From Sphingomonas desiccabilis (GTDB lineage Bacteria; Pseudomonadota; Alphaproteobacteria; Sphingomonadales; Sphingomonadaceae): a stretch of 64,000 nt of DNA. Positions 19,732 to 28,512 of this stretch are shown here, piece after piece. The notes beneath the pieces were generated by a model that searched no databases, was not told where the DNA came from, and saw only the letters and a list, made by a program, of their open reading frames with translations. The DNA lies in the NCBI RefSeq assembly GCF_004135605.1, contig NZ_SDPT01000004.1:1-64000 (forward strand), in the 5' to 3' direction. Position numbers and translations under genes: made by a program. The stretch's first letter is position 1, and each line of letters starts with the position of its first letter.

Positions 19732-20670
19732 TCAGAAGGTCAGCACGATCTTGCCGCGGACGTGGCCGTTCTCCAGCCGCTCGTATGCAGAGTGCGTGTC
19801 TTCGACGGGGAATACCTCGGCAACCTCGACCTTTACCTTGCCCGCGTCGATCAGCGCCGCGATTTCGCCGAGCTGCTTCGTGTTGGCCTGTGCCAGCCAG
19901 CGTTTCGGCACGCGGATGTTGCGGTCCCTGCCGGTGCCGGGTTCGGCGACATCGAGCGTGGAGACGAGCGTGCCGCCGTCGCGCAGCACGGCAAAGGACC
20001 GGGCCTGCGTCTCGCCGCCGACCAGATCGAGCACGAGGTCGATGTCGGTCGCGACGTCCTCGAAGCGCTGGTTCTTGTAGTCGATCGCCGTATCCGCGCC
20101 GATCGAGCGGACATAGTCCAGATCGTCCGTCCCCGCGGTCGCGAACACCGTCGCGCCTTTTGCCTTTGCGAACTGGACCGCGAGGTGTCCCACGCCACCG
20201 GCACCGCCATGGATCAGCACGCGTTGACCCGCCTGCAAGCCGCCGTGGTCGAACAGCCCCTGCCATGCCGTCATCCCCGCCAGCGGCACCGCGGCCGCAT
20301 GCAAGAGATCGGTCGAGGCGGGCGCGGCTGCAAGCTCCAGCGCCTTCACCACCACATATTCGCTCTGCCCGCCGCGATCGAAGCCGATGAAGGCGAACAC
20401 GGGATCGCCCTTGCGGAGCATATAGTGCCCACGCGTGCCGACCGCCTCGATCGTCCCGGCAAGGTCGCGGCCGAGGATGGCGGGCAGCGCGTCCTCGCCG
20501 ACCGGCGGGAACTCGCCCTCGCGCGTCTTGTAGTCGACGGGATTGAGGCTGGCGGCGGCGACCCGGACCAGCACCTCGTCGTCCTTGGCCTGGGGGATCG
20601 GGACCGGCTCGACCCGCAGCACCTCCGGCCCACCAAATGCGTGCACCCGTACCGATTTGCTCTCGTGCAT
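19732..20670 (-). CDS. NAD(P)-dependent medium-chain oxidoreductase (quinone oxidoreductase-like)
   Basis: 312 residues. GroES-like N-terminal domain (VLVRVAAASLNPVDYKTREG; ILGRDLAGTIEAVG) without structural-zinc cysteines, then a Rossmann domain with the nucleotide loop HGGAGGVGHLAVQFAKAKGA. This is the zinc-independent quinone reductase/enoyl reductase branch of the MDR superfamily. Likely a cytoplasmic NADPH-dependent reductase of quinones or reactive alkenals. It follows the PCMT-Ere fusion gene by 43 nt in the same direction and is probably its operon partner. Confidence 0.88.
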   Translation of the reverse strand: MHESKSVRVHAFGGPEVLRVEPVPIPQAKDDEVLVRVAAASLNPVDYKTREGEFPPVGEDALPAILGRDLAGTIEAVGTRGHYMLRKGDPVFAFIGFDRGGQSEYVVVKALELAAAPASTDLLHAAAVPLAGMTAWQGLFDHGGLQAGQRVLIHGGAGGVGHLAVQFAKAKGATVFATAGTDDLDYVRSIGADTAIDYKNQRFEDVATDIDLVLDLVGGETQARSFAVLRDGGTLVSTLDVAEPGTGRDRNIRVPKRWLAQANTKQLGEIAALIDAGKVKVEVAEVFPVEDTHSAYERLENGHVRGKIVLTF

Positions 20671-20713
20671 CTGCGCCTCCTGAAAGTTGGGCAGCCCTCT
20701 CGTGGGCCGATCG

Positions 20714-22705
20714 TCACTCGCCGAACGGATAGGTCTCGGGCATGCCGCGATGGTGCTCCGGACCCAGCGGCGTCACGGCGCGGGTCGTGTCGAACCACAC
20801 ATAGGCGTCAAACTGCTCGGGCAGGATCGCGTCGCTATAGTGGCTCCAGCGCTCCGTGTCGGGGCGATAGATGACGCCGATGAAACGCTCCAGCCGCGGC
20901 TCCGCCAAGGCGCGCCGCAGCGCCTCGTGCCGTCCGGGCGCAAGATCGAGCAGGAACCGCTCGGTGCCGCTGTCGTGGCATAGCCGCTCGTAGCTGTCGC
21001 GACGGGAGGGCTTGACGCGCTTCACCTCCATGTCGCCGTCCCAGTCGGTCGCTGCGGCCACGGTGCCGCTATGGGTGCCGAAGCCGATCGACGCGACCGC
21101 ATCGCCCCACTCCTCGCGGCAGAGCTGCCCGATGTTCAGCTCATCCCGCACCTGCCCCATGTCGGTCGCGCGGGCATCGCCGATGTGGCTGTTGTGCGCC
21201 CAGACGATCGCCTTGGCGTCCGGCCCCTTGGCGTCCAGCAGGTGGCGCAGGGTTTCGAACATGTGCGTGTCGCGCAGATTCCAGCTCTCCGCGCCGCCAT
21301 AATACATGATCCGATAGTAGCGCTCGGCCGACGCGACCAGCCGCGCGTTCTGCGCCGCGTCCAGGAAATCGTCGCCGTCCTCCGCCGCATAGTCGAGCTG
21401 CTTCCTGAGCAAAGCCTGGCACTGCTCGATCACGGCCCGCTCGCACTCGGCATAACCGCGGCTGAGTGCCGCGCGGCCATAGGTCGCCGGGTTCTTCTGC
21501 CAGGGCGTGAGGCATCCGTACCGCTCGCGCGCCGCGGCACCGGCTTCGGGATCGATCCGGTCCAGATAATCGAGCACCGCGCCGATCGACCCGGACATGT
21601 TGTAGATGTCGAGCCCGTAGAAGCCGGCGCGGTCGTGCATTGGCCTGTCGGCATTGTGCGCGTGCATCCAGCGGATCAGCGCCTGGACGTCGGTGTTGCG
21701 CCACATCCAGGTGGGGAAGCGCTGGAACGGCTTCTCCGCGCCGGGCCGCGGCTCGCGATGGCGGATAAAGCGGTCGACGGTGGCGGCATCCGGCCAGTCC
21801 GCCTCGACCGCGACGATGCTGAAGCCGTGGTGCTCGACGAGGTGCCGGGTGATAGCGGCACGCGCCTGGTAGAATTCGCTGGTGCCGTGGCTCGCCTCCC
21901 CCAGCAGCAGCACCCGGCGATCCGCGAACCGGTCGAACAGGCGGCCGAATGCCGGATCGTCGAATGCAGGCAGCGGCTCTGCCGCTTCGGCAATCATCTC
22001 CGGCAGCGTCTGCTTGCGCGAAGCGCCGGGGGTATGGTTGCTCGCCGAACGGCTGCCGTCCTCCGGCCAGCCATGGGCGCCGATCAGCGGCACGAACGTG
22101 ACGGCGCCCAGGTTCTGCTCCTCGAATCGATCCTGGGTGATGCGCGTCACCTTGCAGAGCTTCTGGTCGCCCCGTTCTCCCACCGGCACGATCAGGTGCC
22201 CGCCGACCGCCAGCTGCTGCTTCAGCAGATGGGGTATGTCCGGCCCGCCGGCGGACACCAGGATCGCGGCGAACGGCGCTTTGGCCGGAAGTCCACCGCT
22301 GCCGTCGCCACTCACGATCTGGACGTTGTCGTAGCCGAGCGCCTCGATCTGCGCCGCCGCTGCGGTGCCGAGCTGCGCATGCCGTTCGACGGCGAACACC
22401 TGATTGGCGACCTGGCCGAGAACGGCGGCGGCGTAGCCGGATCCGGCTCCCACCTCCAGCACCCGATCCTGCCGCCCGATCTCGGCCGCCTCGATCATGG
22501 CCGCCACAATGAACGGCTGTGAGATCGTCTGCTCCGCCCCGATCGGCAGGGGCGTGTCCTCATACGCGAATTCGACGAGCGCCTCCGGCACAAAGCGTTC
22601 GCGCGGCACCGTACGCATCGCGGCGAGCACTGCCGTATCGCGAATGCCGCGCCGCGCGATCTGCACGTCCACCATCCTGGCGCGGGCGGCAGCGAAGTCC
22701 GCCAT
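20714..22705 (-). CDS. Fusion of protein-L-isoaspartate O-methyltransferase and erythromycin-esterase-like domain
   Basis: 663 residues in one uninterrupted frame. Residues 1-215 are a PCMT: PLPIGAEQTISQPFIVAAMIEA, then the SAM-binding loop VLEVGAGSGYAAAVLGQV, then IVSGDGSGGLPAKAPFAAILVSAG. A linker of about 25 polar residues leads to an erythromycin-esterase-like domain (about 240-660) with LLLGEASHGTSEFYQARAA and VAVEADWPDAATVDRF, the His/Glu active-site blocks, and later AIVWAHNSHIGDARATDMG. PCMT repairs isoaspartyl residues; most chromosomal Ere-like proteins have unknown substrates. Upstream is a DUF3008 gene 3 nt away; downstream an MDR reductase. The arrangement suggests a damage-response operon. 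Confidence 0.9.
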   Translation of the reverse strand: MADFAAARARMVDVQIARRGIRDTAVLAAMRTVPRERFVPEALVEFAYEDTPLPIGAEQTISQPFIVAAMIEAAEIGRQDRVLEVGAGSGYAAAVLGQVANQVFAVERHAQLGTAAAAQIEALGYDNVQIVSGDGSGGLPAKAPFAAILVSAGGPDIPHLLKQQLAVGGHLIVPVGERGDQKLCKVTRITQDRFEEQNLGAVTFVPLIGAHGWPEDGSRSASNHTPGASRKQTLPEMIAEAAEPLPAFDDPAFGRLFDRFADRRVLLLGEASHGTSEFYQARAAITRHLVEHHGFSIVAVEADWPDAATVDRFIRHREPRPGAEKPFQRFPTWMWRNTDVQALIRWMHAHNADRPMHDRAGFYGLDIYNMSGSIGAVLDYLDRIDPEAGAAARERYGCLTPWQKNPATYGRAALSRGYAECERAVIEQCQALLRKQLDYAAEDGDDFLDAAQNARLVASAERYYRIMYYGGAESWNLRDTHMFETLRHLLDAKGPDAKAIVWAHNSHIGDARATDMGQVRDELNIGQLCREEWGDAVASIGFGTHSGTVAAATDWDGDMEVKRVKPSRRDSYERLCHDSGTERFLLDLAPGRHEALRRALAEPRLERFIGVIYRPDTERWSHYSDAILPEQFDAYVWFDTTRAVTPLGPEHHRGMPETYPFGE

Positions 22706-22708
22706 GGT

Positions 22709-22897
22709 TCAGCCCTTGCTGTCGTGCTCGGACTTTCCCTTGCGCTTCGTGTGCGCCAACTCCTCCAGCTGCTTCTCGCTCATGGAGTCCTCCATGCTCT
22801 TGGAGGCACCTTTCAGCTTCGACTTCGGGGTGTCGCCGCGCTTGGCGCTGAGTGCGGCACCGGCGGCCTTCTGCTGGGCGGCGGATTTTGCGGGCAT
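22709..22897 (-). CDS. DUF3008 family small basic protein
   Basis: 62 residues from MPAKSAAQQKAAGAALSAKR, the characteristic opening of DUF3008, with the matching middle (LKGASKSMEDSMSEKQLEEL) and basic end. Highly charged, no membrane segment. Function is unknown. An in-frame ATG 2 codons upstream exists, but the family starts at MPAKS. The stop lies 3 nt before the start of the PCMT-Ere gene, so the two are co-translated. Confidence 0.85.
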   Translation of the reverse strand: MPAKSAAQQKAAGAALSAKRGDTPKSKLKGASKSMEDSMSEKQLEELAHTKRKGKSEHDSKG

Positions 22898-22975
22898 TTC
22901 CACTCTCCTTCTGACCGGTCAACGCGCTGGGACAGCCATGGTGCCTCACCCGAGGCCGAGATTGCGTCCGGCCGT

Positions 22976-24823
22976 TCAGCGCAACGCCTGTGTCGAAAGC
23001 GCCGCGCAATCGGCGTCGGTGGCGAGCGCGCCCTGCCGGCCGGTAATCGTACGACCAACCGCCTTGAGGATGTTGCCCACGGACTTGGTCTCGTACGGAA
23101 TGGCGAGCCGGGGAGCGCTCAACGAGCCGGTGAGATGGGCCTCGCCCGGCAGGCGCAGCAGGCTCTTCTGCTTGGGGGCGCCTGTCAGGCGGATGGCGAT
23201 CTGCTCGCGCGGGAACTGGATCGAGCCGCTGCCGACGAGCTGGCTCGCGCTCGTATCGACGATCAGCGAATTCACCCTTCCCTCGCCGCCGCTGACCGGC
23301 AGTTGCAGGACCAGGCAGCGCAGCGTCGCTCGCGCATCCTTGTCGGCCGTCAACGCACCGGCCACGTCGAAGCCGAGCGCTTCCGCGTAGCGAGCGGGCA
23401 GCGCGCCGTCCCGCACGACCAGTCCCACCCGGCCGTTCGAGCGACCAACCGCCTCGCGGATGGTATCGCCGCGACCCGTCAGCCGCGCACGCGCCTGCAC
23501 GCGGCCCGTGACGGGCCCGACATCGGCGAACAGCCTGAGCTGACTGCCTTCCACCGAGAGATCGAGCGCAAGCGACGGATGCGCGGCGCCTCCCCGCTGG
23601 TCGACCGTCGCGCGTCCCGTCGCCTCGCCACCGGAGAAGCCGAGGGTGAGCGGAGCAATCTCCAGCCGCTGATGATCCAGCACCAGTTTGCCGCTCAGCC
23701 AGTTGAGGGCAGGATCGCCGTTCCGGCTCGTCACCCGATCGATCCGAATGGTGAGTGTCCCGTCGAGCTCGTCGACATTGGCGAGGTTGATCCGGGTGTC
23801 GGGGATGACACGCGGCCCGATCCTCTGCTGGCGTGCCCGTCGCTCGGCGAGCCCCTGATCGGACGAAAGATCGTCGAAGTCGAACCGGCGGGAGGCGATC
23901 TCTCCGTCTAGCTTAGTGCGATTGTCGCGTTTCTTCACGACGACCCGGCCGGCGATGTCGGAGCGGCCGATCGTCCCCGCCAGCTTCGTGATCGTCCAGT
24001 CCCGCCCGTCATGACGGACATGCGCCTTGAGCGCGACAGGCTGGGTGCGGAAAAGGCCCGCTTCGATCACGGCGTCCACCAGCTTGAGGTCGGCGGCGCG
24101 CGTGTCGAGATCGAGCGTCATGTGGCTCGTGTCGAGTGGGCGGTCCATCGTCCCGCGCGCGTGCATCATCAGCGCCTCTCCATCGATCCGCGCCCGGAAC
24201 GGCCAGGGAACCTGGCGAGACCGGACGATCGGGGCACCGGTCACGGCGATGCGAACGGGCGCGCCGCGGATCATGCCGTGGCCGACCGCGCGAAAGCCTT
24301 GCCCGTTCGAGGCGACGCGAAGGGTCGTGTGCCGGTCCTGCTTGGCGTCCTGGTAGTGGATGACGCTGTTGCGCACGGTCACCGCTTCCAGGCCGATCCC
24401 GTCGCCGCTCCCCTCCCCCTCTCCTTCGCGCGACCAGTTGGTGCGTCCGTCCTTTGTTCGAACCAACGCCAGCCGGAGACCGCTGATCTCGATGTCGCGT
24501 GGTTTCACCGCGCCGGTCAGCAGCGCCCATGCAGGGAAGGTAACCCGCGCCTCCTGCAGTCGCAGAAAGTCGCCAGAACCGGCCCATCCGGCCTGTGGAA
24601 TACGGACTTCGCGAAGTGCCACGGTGGGGTTGAAGCCGATGTGGTCGACCCGCTCTAGGCTGCCGATGAAGACGGGGCGTTCGAAATGCTTGCTCAGCCG
24701 GTCCGCCAGTACTGCTCGCAGGACTCCCCAGGGAAAGAGCGCGATCACGAGCAGTGCAAGGACCAGCACGACCGAGCCGCTCAAGATCCATCGACGAACC
24801 GTGCCCGTGCCCCCATCTGCCAT
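22976..24823 (-). CDS. AsmA family protein
   Basis: 615 residues from ATG 24823; the frame is open further upstream, but that part is antisense to the exchanger gene. One N-terminal membrane anchor (residues about 12-34, WILSGSVVLVLALLVIALF) is followed by RPVFIGSLERVDHIGFNPTV and alternating beta-strand sequence with two AsmA blocks; the C-terminal block includes NGRVGLVVRDGALPARYAEA. AsmA-like proteins are periplasm-spanning beta proteins linked to outer-membrane lipid homeostasis. It is upstream of the DUF3008/PCMT-Ere genes (78 nt gap) and divergent from the exchanger gene. Confidence 0.85.
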   Translation of the reverse strand: MADGGTGTVRRWILSGSVVLVLALLVIALFPWGVLRAVLADRLSKHFERPVFIGSLERVDHIGFNPTVALREVRIPQAGWAGSGDFLRLQEARVTFPAWALLTGAVKPRDIEISGLRLALVRTKDGRTNWSREGEGEGSGDGIGLEAVTVRNSVIHYQDAKQDRHTTLRVASNGQGFRAVGHGMIRGAPVRIAVTGAPIVRSRQVPWPFRARIDGEALMMHARGTMDRPLDTSHMTLDLDTRAADLKLVDAVIEAGLFRTQPVALKAHVRHDGRDWTITKLAGTIGRSDIAGRVVVKKRDNRTKLDGEIASRRFDFDDLSSDQGLAERRARQQRIGPRVIPDTRINLANVDELDGTLTIRIDRVTSRNGDPALNWLSGKLVLDHQRLEIAPLTLGFSGGEATGRATVDQRGGAAHPSLALDLSVEGSQLRLFADVGPVTGRVQARARLTGRGDTIREAVGRSNGRVGLVVRDGALPARYAEALGFDVAGALTADKDARATLRCLVLQLPVSGGEGRVNSLIVDTSASQLVGSGSIQFPREQIAIRLTGAPKQKSLLRLPGEAHLTGSLSAPRLAIPYETKSVGNILKAVGRTITGRQGALATDADCAALSTQALR

Positions 24824-24971
24824 CAAGCACGGACGTGCGACAGTCCAAGATGTTCCCTGATCTTCGTCGCGTCGAAACTCGGCTGGATGCCGAGGCGTCG
24901 ACGCGCAACATTGCGGAGTGCTGCGGGTTGTTGGGGCGAAGCAAAGTACCCTGCCTGGAGCGAAGTTCCTC

Positions 24972-26003
24972 ATGACCGAACTTGTTGCCGGGCTGCCGCT
25001 CGCCGCGCTTGTTGCTCTCTTTGCGGCCGCCGCAGCCGTCGTCTGGTGGGCAGGGACGCACCTGACGACACAGGTCGACCAGGTCGCCCGACGCTTTGAT
25101 TTGGGCCAGGCGTTTGCGGGCATGGTGCTCTTGGGCGGCATCACCTCGCTGCCGGAACTGGCAGCGGTCAGCACTGCGTCCATAAGCGGCGACGCCACGC
25201 TGGCGGTCAACAATCTGCTCGGCAGTGCGGCGGTGAACATCCTGCTTCTGGTGATCGCGGACATCGTGTTTGGTCGAGACGCGCTGACCCGCGTCGCGGC
25301 ACAGCCGGGCACGTTGATGCAGGGCGTGCTGGGCATGATGCTGATGGGCGCGGTCGCCTGCCTGGTGCTGTGGGGGGACCTGTCCGTGGGCGGCGTAGGG
25401 CTAGGGGCGGTCGGCGTCGCGGTGGCGTGCGTGCTCGCGATGCGGGTTTCCTCCCGCTACGAGCGGCGCGACGTCTGGCGGCGCACCGACGACGACCAAG
25501 AAAGCGCGCCTGCCCACGAGAAGTCCGATCCGCGCTCCACCGGTCGCATGCTGGCGAACCTGGCACTGCTTGGCGTCGCCATCCTGGCGGCTGGGGCGCT
25601 GCTGTCGCTCTCCGCCGACGGCATCGCGACGCAGACGGGGCTGTCCAGCGGCATGGTCGGCTTCCTGCTGGTCGCGTTCGCGACCTCCCTTCCGGAGCTG
25701 AGTTCGGTGACCGCCGCCGTGCGGGCCAGGCGCTACGAGCTGGCGGTCGGAGACGTCTTCGGAACCAACCTGTTCAACCTGGCACTGCTTCTGATAGCCG
25801 ACCTCCTCAGCAGTGGCGAGCCGGTGCTGGCGGCGGCGGGCCCGTTCGAAGCGCTCGGCGCGCTGGTGGCGCTGCTGATGACGGGCGCCTTCGTCATAGG
25901 ACTGCTGGAGCGAGGCAATCGTACGCTGCTGCGGATGGGCTATGATGCCATCGCAGCGTTCGCGATCTTTGTCCTCGGTGTTGCCGCCATGTCCACCCTC
26001 TAA
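24972..26003 (+). CDS. Sodium/calcium exchanger family (CaCA) membrane protein
   Basis: 343 residues, start at ATG 24972 with GGAGCGAAG upstream. Two inverted alpha-repeats are clear: LGGITSLPELAAVSTASISG then NNLLGSAAVNILLLVIAD in the first half, and AFATSLPELSSVTAAVRARR then VGDVFGTNLFNLALLLIADL in the second. These GxxSxPE and GxNxFN motifs form the ion path of CaCA exchangers. About ten membrane helices with a charged loop between the halves (about residues 160-190). Likely exports Ca2+ or another cation in exchange for Na+ or H+. The ion is not predictable from sequence. Confidence 0.88.
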   Translation: MTELVAGLPLAALVALFAAAAAVVWWAGTHLTTQVDQVARRFDLGQAFAGMVLLGGITSLPELAAVSTASISGDATLAVNNLLGSAAVNILLLVIADIVFGRDALTRVAAQPGTLMQGVLGMMLMGAVACLVLWGDLSVGGVGLGAVGVAVACVLAMRVSSRYERRDVWRRTDDDQESAPAHEKSDPRSTGRMLANLALLGVAILAAGALLSLSADGIATQTGLSSGMVGFLLVAFATSLPELSSVTAAVRARRYELAVGDVFGTNLFNLALLLIADLLSSGEPVLAAAGPFEALGALVALLMTGAFVIGLLERGNRTLLRMGYDAIAAFAIFVLGVAAMSTL

Positions 26004-26172
26004 GGGGTTCAATCCCATCCGTTGAGGTCACGCTCCTCAAGTTCGCCCGGGTCGTAAGAAGCATCCTCCTGTTCTGTATAGCCCCTAGCCGCCATGGAGG
26101 CGGAGCGAGCAGCGCTTTCGAATGACCGACCGCGCAAAAGCCCCCGTAAAGTCCACGACAGCGTCGATCGGC

Positions 26173-26562
26173 TCACGAAATTGTCTGTAACGCTTTTCGG
26201 CAGTCCTCAGCGCACTCGCGGCACATGTCTGCACAAAGGCGGCAATGATCGTGATCATGTTTGGCGCACTCTTCGGCACAGATCTCACACGTGCGGATGC
26301 AGGTTTCCAGCATGGCGCGTAGTACCGCTTCGTTGCTGCCGGTGCGTCGAGTCGCAACCTTCATCGTGGCCTCGCAGACGTCGGCGCAGTCCATGCACGT
26401 GCGGATGCACTGCCGCATGTCCATCTCCTCGCCCGAGCAGGCGTCAGCGCACGACGTGCAGATCACCGAACAGAACATCGCGTGACGAACCGCTGTCGCC
26501 AGATCCTCGTTCAGGTTGCCCGCGACATCGGGGTGAGCGGCAATCATCTTGTGAATGGACAT
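26173..26562 (-). CDS. Four-helix bundle copper-binding (Csp-like) protein
   Basis: 129 residues, start at MSIHKMIAAHPDV with GAAGGAGAAGG upstream. Seventeen cysteines fall in four CxxxCxxCxxxC-like runs (FCSVICTSCADAC, QCIRTCMDCADVC, TCIRTCEICAEEC, and HCRLCADMCRECAEDC), one per predicted helix, with a His-rich turn (KHDHDHC). This matches the copper storage protein (Csp3-like, cytosolic) family, which packs Cu(I) inside a four-helix bundle. No signal peptide, so cytosolic. It sits beside an IS element and may be part of the mobile gene pool; no copper exporter or CueR-type regulator is adjacent. Confidence 0.9.
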   Translation of the reverse strand: MSIHKMIAAHPDVAGNLNEDLATAVRHAMFCSVICTSCADACSGEEMDMRQCIRTCMDCADVCEATMKVATRRTGSNEAVLRAMLETCIRTCEICAEECAKHDHDHCRLCADMCRECAEDCRKALQTIS

Positions 26563-26664
26563 GGCCTTCTCCTTCGGAAAACCAAAACGGAGTTCAGCAG
26601 GCGCTGTTCCTCGGCGTATCCTGTTCACGGGTTAAGGAGTGCCGCTGGAGGCGACCCGCCTAAC

Positions 26665-26677
26665 TGACGTGCTCCCC
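26665..26677. repeat. Left terminal inverted repeat of the IS3 element
   Basis: TGACGTGCTCCCC, identical to the complement of 27790-27802; marks the orfB-side end of the element. Confidence 0.85.
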
Positions 26678-26690
26678 AAAGCTCTACAAG

Positions 26691-27660
26691 TCATAACTGG
26701 AGTCCGGGGTTGGTATGGTGAGCCTTGGGGCGGTGTTGCACAAACCTCCTAGCAGCATCGGCGGGCGTCAGCCCGCCAACACCACTATGCGGGCGCACAT
26801 GGTTGTAGTCGTCGCGCCAGGGCCGCAGTACCAAGCGGGCATGGCCGAGCGACACGAACAGCGTCTCGTTGAGGCACTCGTCGCGCAGACGGCCATTGAA
26901 GCTCTCGACGTAGCCGTTCTGCTGCGGCTTGCCGGGTGCGATGTAGTGCCACTCCACAGGCCGTTCCTGCGTCCACCTCAGGATAGCCAGGCTGGTCAAC
27001 TCGGTGCCATTATCGCTGACGATCATCAGCGGCGGTACGCCCCTGGCAGCGAGAATGGCGTCGAGCTTACGAGCGACACGCGCGCCTGACAGCGAGGTGT
27101 CGGCCACCAGCGCCAGGCACTCGCGCGCGAAGTCGTCCACCACCGCCAGGATGCGGATGCGTCGGCCGCTGATCAGCGTGTCGCTGACGAAGTCGAGGTC
27201 CACCGCTGGTTCGGACCTTGCGGCAGCGTCATCGTCGGCGTCTGACCCGCAGGTTCTCCTCGCGGGCCAGCATGATCCCCAGCCGCCGGTAGCCGAAGCG
27301 GCGACGCTCCGCCGCGATCTCCCGTAACCGCGACCGCAGGTCGCCATCATCACTACGCCGGGGCGCATAGCGCACCGACGTTCGATCTACGCCGAAGATG
27401 ATACACGCCCGACGCTCGCTGATGCCGAACAGCTGCCGAGCATGCTCGACAGCCTTCCGCCGAGCAGCGGGCTTCACCAGTTTTTTGCCGCGACTTCCTT
27501 CAGCACGGCATTGTCGGGCATGGCGTCGGCCAGGAGCCGTTTGAGCCGACCATTCTCCTCCTCCAGCACCTTCAGCTTGCGTGCCTGCGACACGTCCATG
27601 CCGCCATACTTCGCCTTCCACGCGTACAACGTCGCGCTGCTGATCCCATGCTTGCGACAC
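26691..27660 (-). pseudogene. IS3-family transposase OrfB, frameshifted and deleted
   Basis: The OrfB sequence is split over two frames. The N-terminal part (KLVKPAARRKAVEHARQLFG ... [20 protein letters not shown]) ends at a TGA near 27240. The catalytic part resumes in another frame ([15 protein letters not shown] ... [15 protein letters not shown] ... [14 protein letters not shown]), keeping the DDE triad. Comparison with intact relatives shows that about 15-16 residues (the MNHKKLRRLYAEE region) are deleted after LARE and that another indel follows. Transposition function is therefore probably lost. Confidence 0.82.
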
Positions 27661-27746
27661 ACATCGGCGGTCTTCATCCCGCCCTCCTGCTCCCGCAGCA
27701 CCGCGATGATCTGCTCCTCGCTGAACCTGGTCTTCTTCACGTCCAT
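27474..27746 (-). CDS. IS3-family transposase OrfA
   Basis: 90 residues, apparently intact. Helix-turn-helix of the transposase_8 type (FSEEQIIAVLREQEGGMKTA, then DVCRKHGISSATLYAWKAKY) followed by a leucine-zipper-like helix (LKVLEEENGRLKRLLADAM). It binds the IS ends and normally makes a fused OrfAB transposase by programmed frameshifting. Since orfB is damaged, only a regulatory role for the solo product is plausible. Confidence 0.88.
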   Translation of the reverse strand: MDVKKTRFSEEQIIAVLREQEGGMKTADVCRKHGISSATLYAWKAKYGGMDVSQARKLKVLEEENGRLKRLLADAMPDNAVLKEVAAKNW

Positions 27747-27789
27747 CTCCTCACGAAGGTGGACTCTAGCTCAAAATGGCGGAGTTTCA

Positions 27790-27802
27790 GGGGAGCACGT
27801 CA
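27790..27802. repeat. Right terminal inverted repeat of the IS3 element
   Basis: GGGGAGCACGTCA, perfect complement of the left end; lies 44 nt upstream of the orfA start. Confidence 0.85.
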
Positions 27803-27874
27803 TTGGCAGTCATTGTGAGAAGTCGGTCGTGTATGCTCAACACGGAAAATCGGGCTAGTCGAGTTACCGCGACG

Positions 27875-28426
27875 TCAACGTACGCGCATGCCGTTAAGAA
27901 GAAGATCGACCAGATGGGCGATGCGGATCGTCGGCGCGCTGCTCTTCTCAACCGCGATCGCTATTGCGCTCACCACACAAATGATATCGTCGAAGCTGGC
28001 ATCTACACGAATAGTACCAGCTTCCTGCGCGCGCTGAAGCAGCCTCTGCCCTTCAGCGGTAATCGCGGTACAGCCAGGTGTCCCGTGTTGGATAACGGTT
28101 CCTAGAGACGCAGCCAGAGTTTGGTAGACGCTCGTGTTTTTGGCGAGCTCTTCAAGAAACTGACGCAGCGCGTCTCCAGGCTCAAGGCTCACATCTCGCG
28201 CACGGCTTGTCTCGGCGACCGCCATGAACCGCTCGTTGCTGGTGGCCGCGAGCAGCGCCTCACGCGTCGGAAATCGACGATAGAGCGTACCGATTCCGAC
28301 CTTCGCTCGCCTGGCTACCTCTTCCAGCGGAACGCCCGCACCTCGCTCCAAAAATGCTTCCTCCGCCGCAACGAGGATGCGTTCGCGATTTCGCTCCGCG
28401 TCGGCGCGCAGGACACCTTCAGTCAC
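27875..28426 (-). CDS. TetR/AcrR family transcriptional regulator
   Basis: 183 residues from GTG 28426, preferred because GGGAGGAAG lies just upstream; an ATG at 28468 would start inside the operator. The N-terminal DNA-binding domain (NRERILVAAEEAFLERGAGV, then PLEEVARRAKVGIGTLYRRF) is a standard TetR HTH; the C-terminal half is a helical ligand domain (FLEELAKNTSVYQTLAASLG). It is divergent from an SDR gene with palindromes between them, so it most likely represses both that gene and itself. The inducer is unknown. Confidence 0.9.
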   Translation of the reverse strand: MTEGVLRADAERNRERILVAAEEAFLERGAGVPLEEVARRAKVGIGTLYRRFPTREALLAATSNERFMAVAETSRARDVSLEPGDALRQFLEELAKNTSVYQTLAASLGTVIQHGTPGCTAITAEGQRLLQRAQEAGTIRVDASFDDIICVVSAIAIAVEKSSAPTIRIAHLVDLLLNGMRVR

Positions 28427-28448
28427 GATACTTCCTCCCGTCCCTTGC

Positions 28449-28495
28449 CAAGTGGAGGATTCCTCCATATTGTAAATGGAGAAGGCCTCCACTTG
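28449..28495. promoter_or_regulatory. Nested palindromic operator between tetR and SDR genes
   Basis: Outer arms CAAGTGGAGG (28449-28458) and CCTCCACTTG (28486-28495) are perfect complements. Inside them TTCCTCCAT and ATGGAGAAG form a second inverted pair around ATTGTAA. The left half alone (GGAGGATTCCTCC) is also palindromic. This is the pattern expected for a TetR dimer-of-dimers site overlapping divergent promoters. Confidence 0.75.
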
Positions 28496-28512
28496 ATTGA
28501 GAGATCCATGTG

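Larger units (their letters stand above)
26665..27802 (-). mobile_element. IS3-family insertion sequence, internally decayed
   Basis: Bounded by a perfect 13-bp inverted repeat: TGACGTGCTCCCC at 26665-26677 and its complement at 27790-27802. It contains orfA and a broken orfB on the minus strand. OrfA and the DDE-region motifs resemble the IS407-like branch. At 1138 bp it is shorter than the usual 1.2-1.25 kb. No target duplication is visible in the flanks (AAC versus TTG), so it is an old or rearranged insertion. Confidence 0.85.

Noticed and set aside
21071..22522. 483-residue frame antisense to the PCMT-Ere gene
   Set aside because: Both fused domains are clearly coded on the minus strand.
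20714..22705. Macrolide resistance gene
   Set aside because: The Ere-like domain is fused to PCMT and belongs to a broad chromosomal family; sequence alone does not support resistance.
26650..27815. Target-site duplication flanking the IS3 element
   Set aside because: Bases outside the inverted repeats (AAC on the left, TTG on the right) do not match over 3-5 nt.
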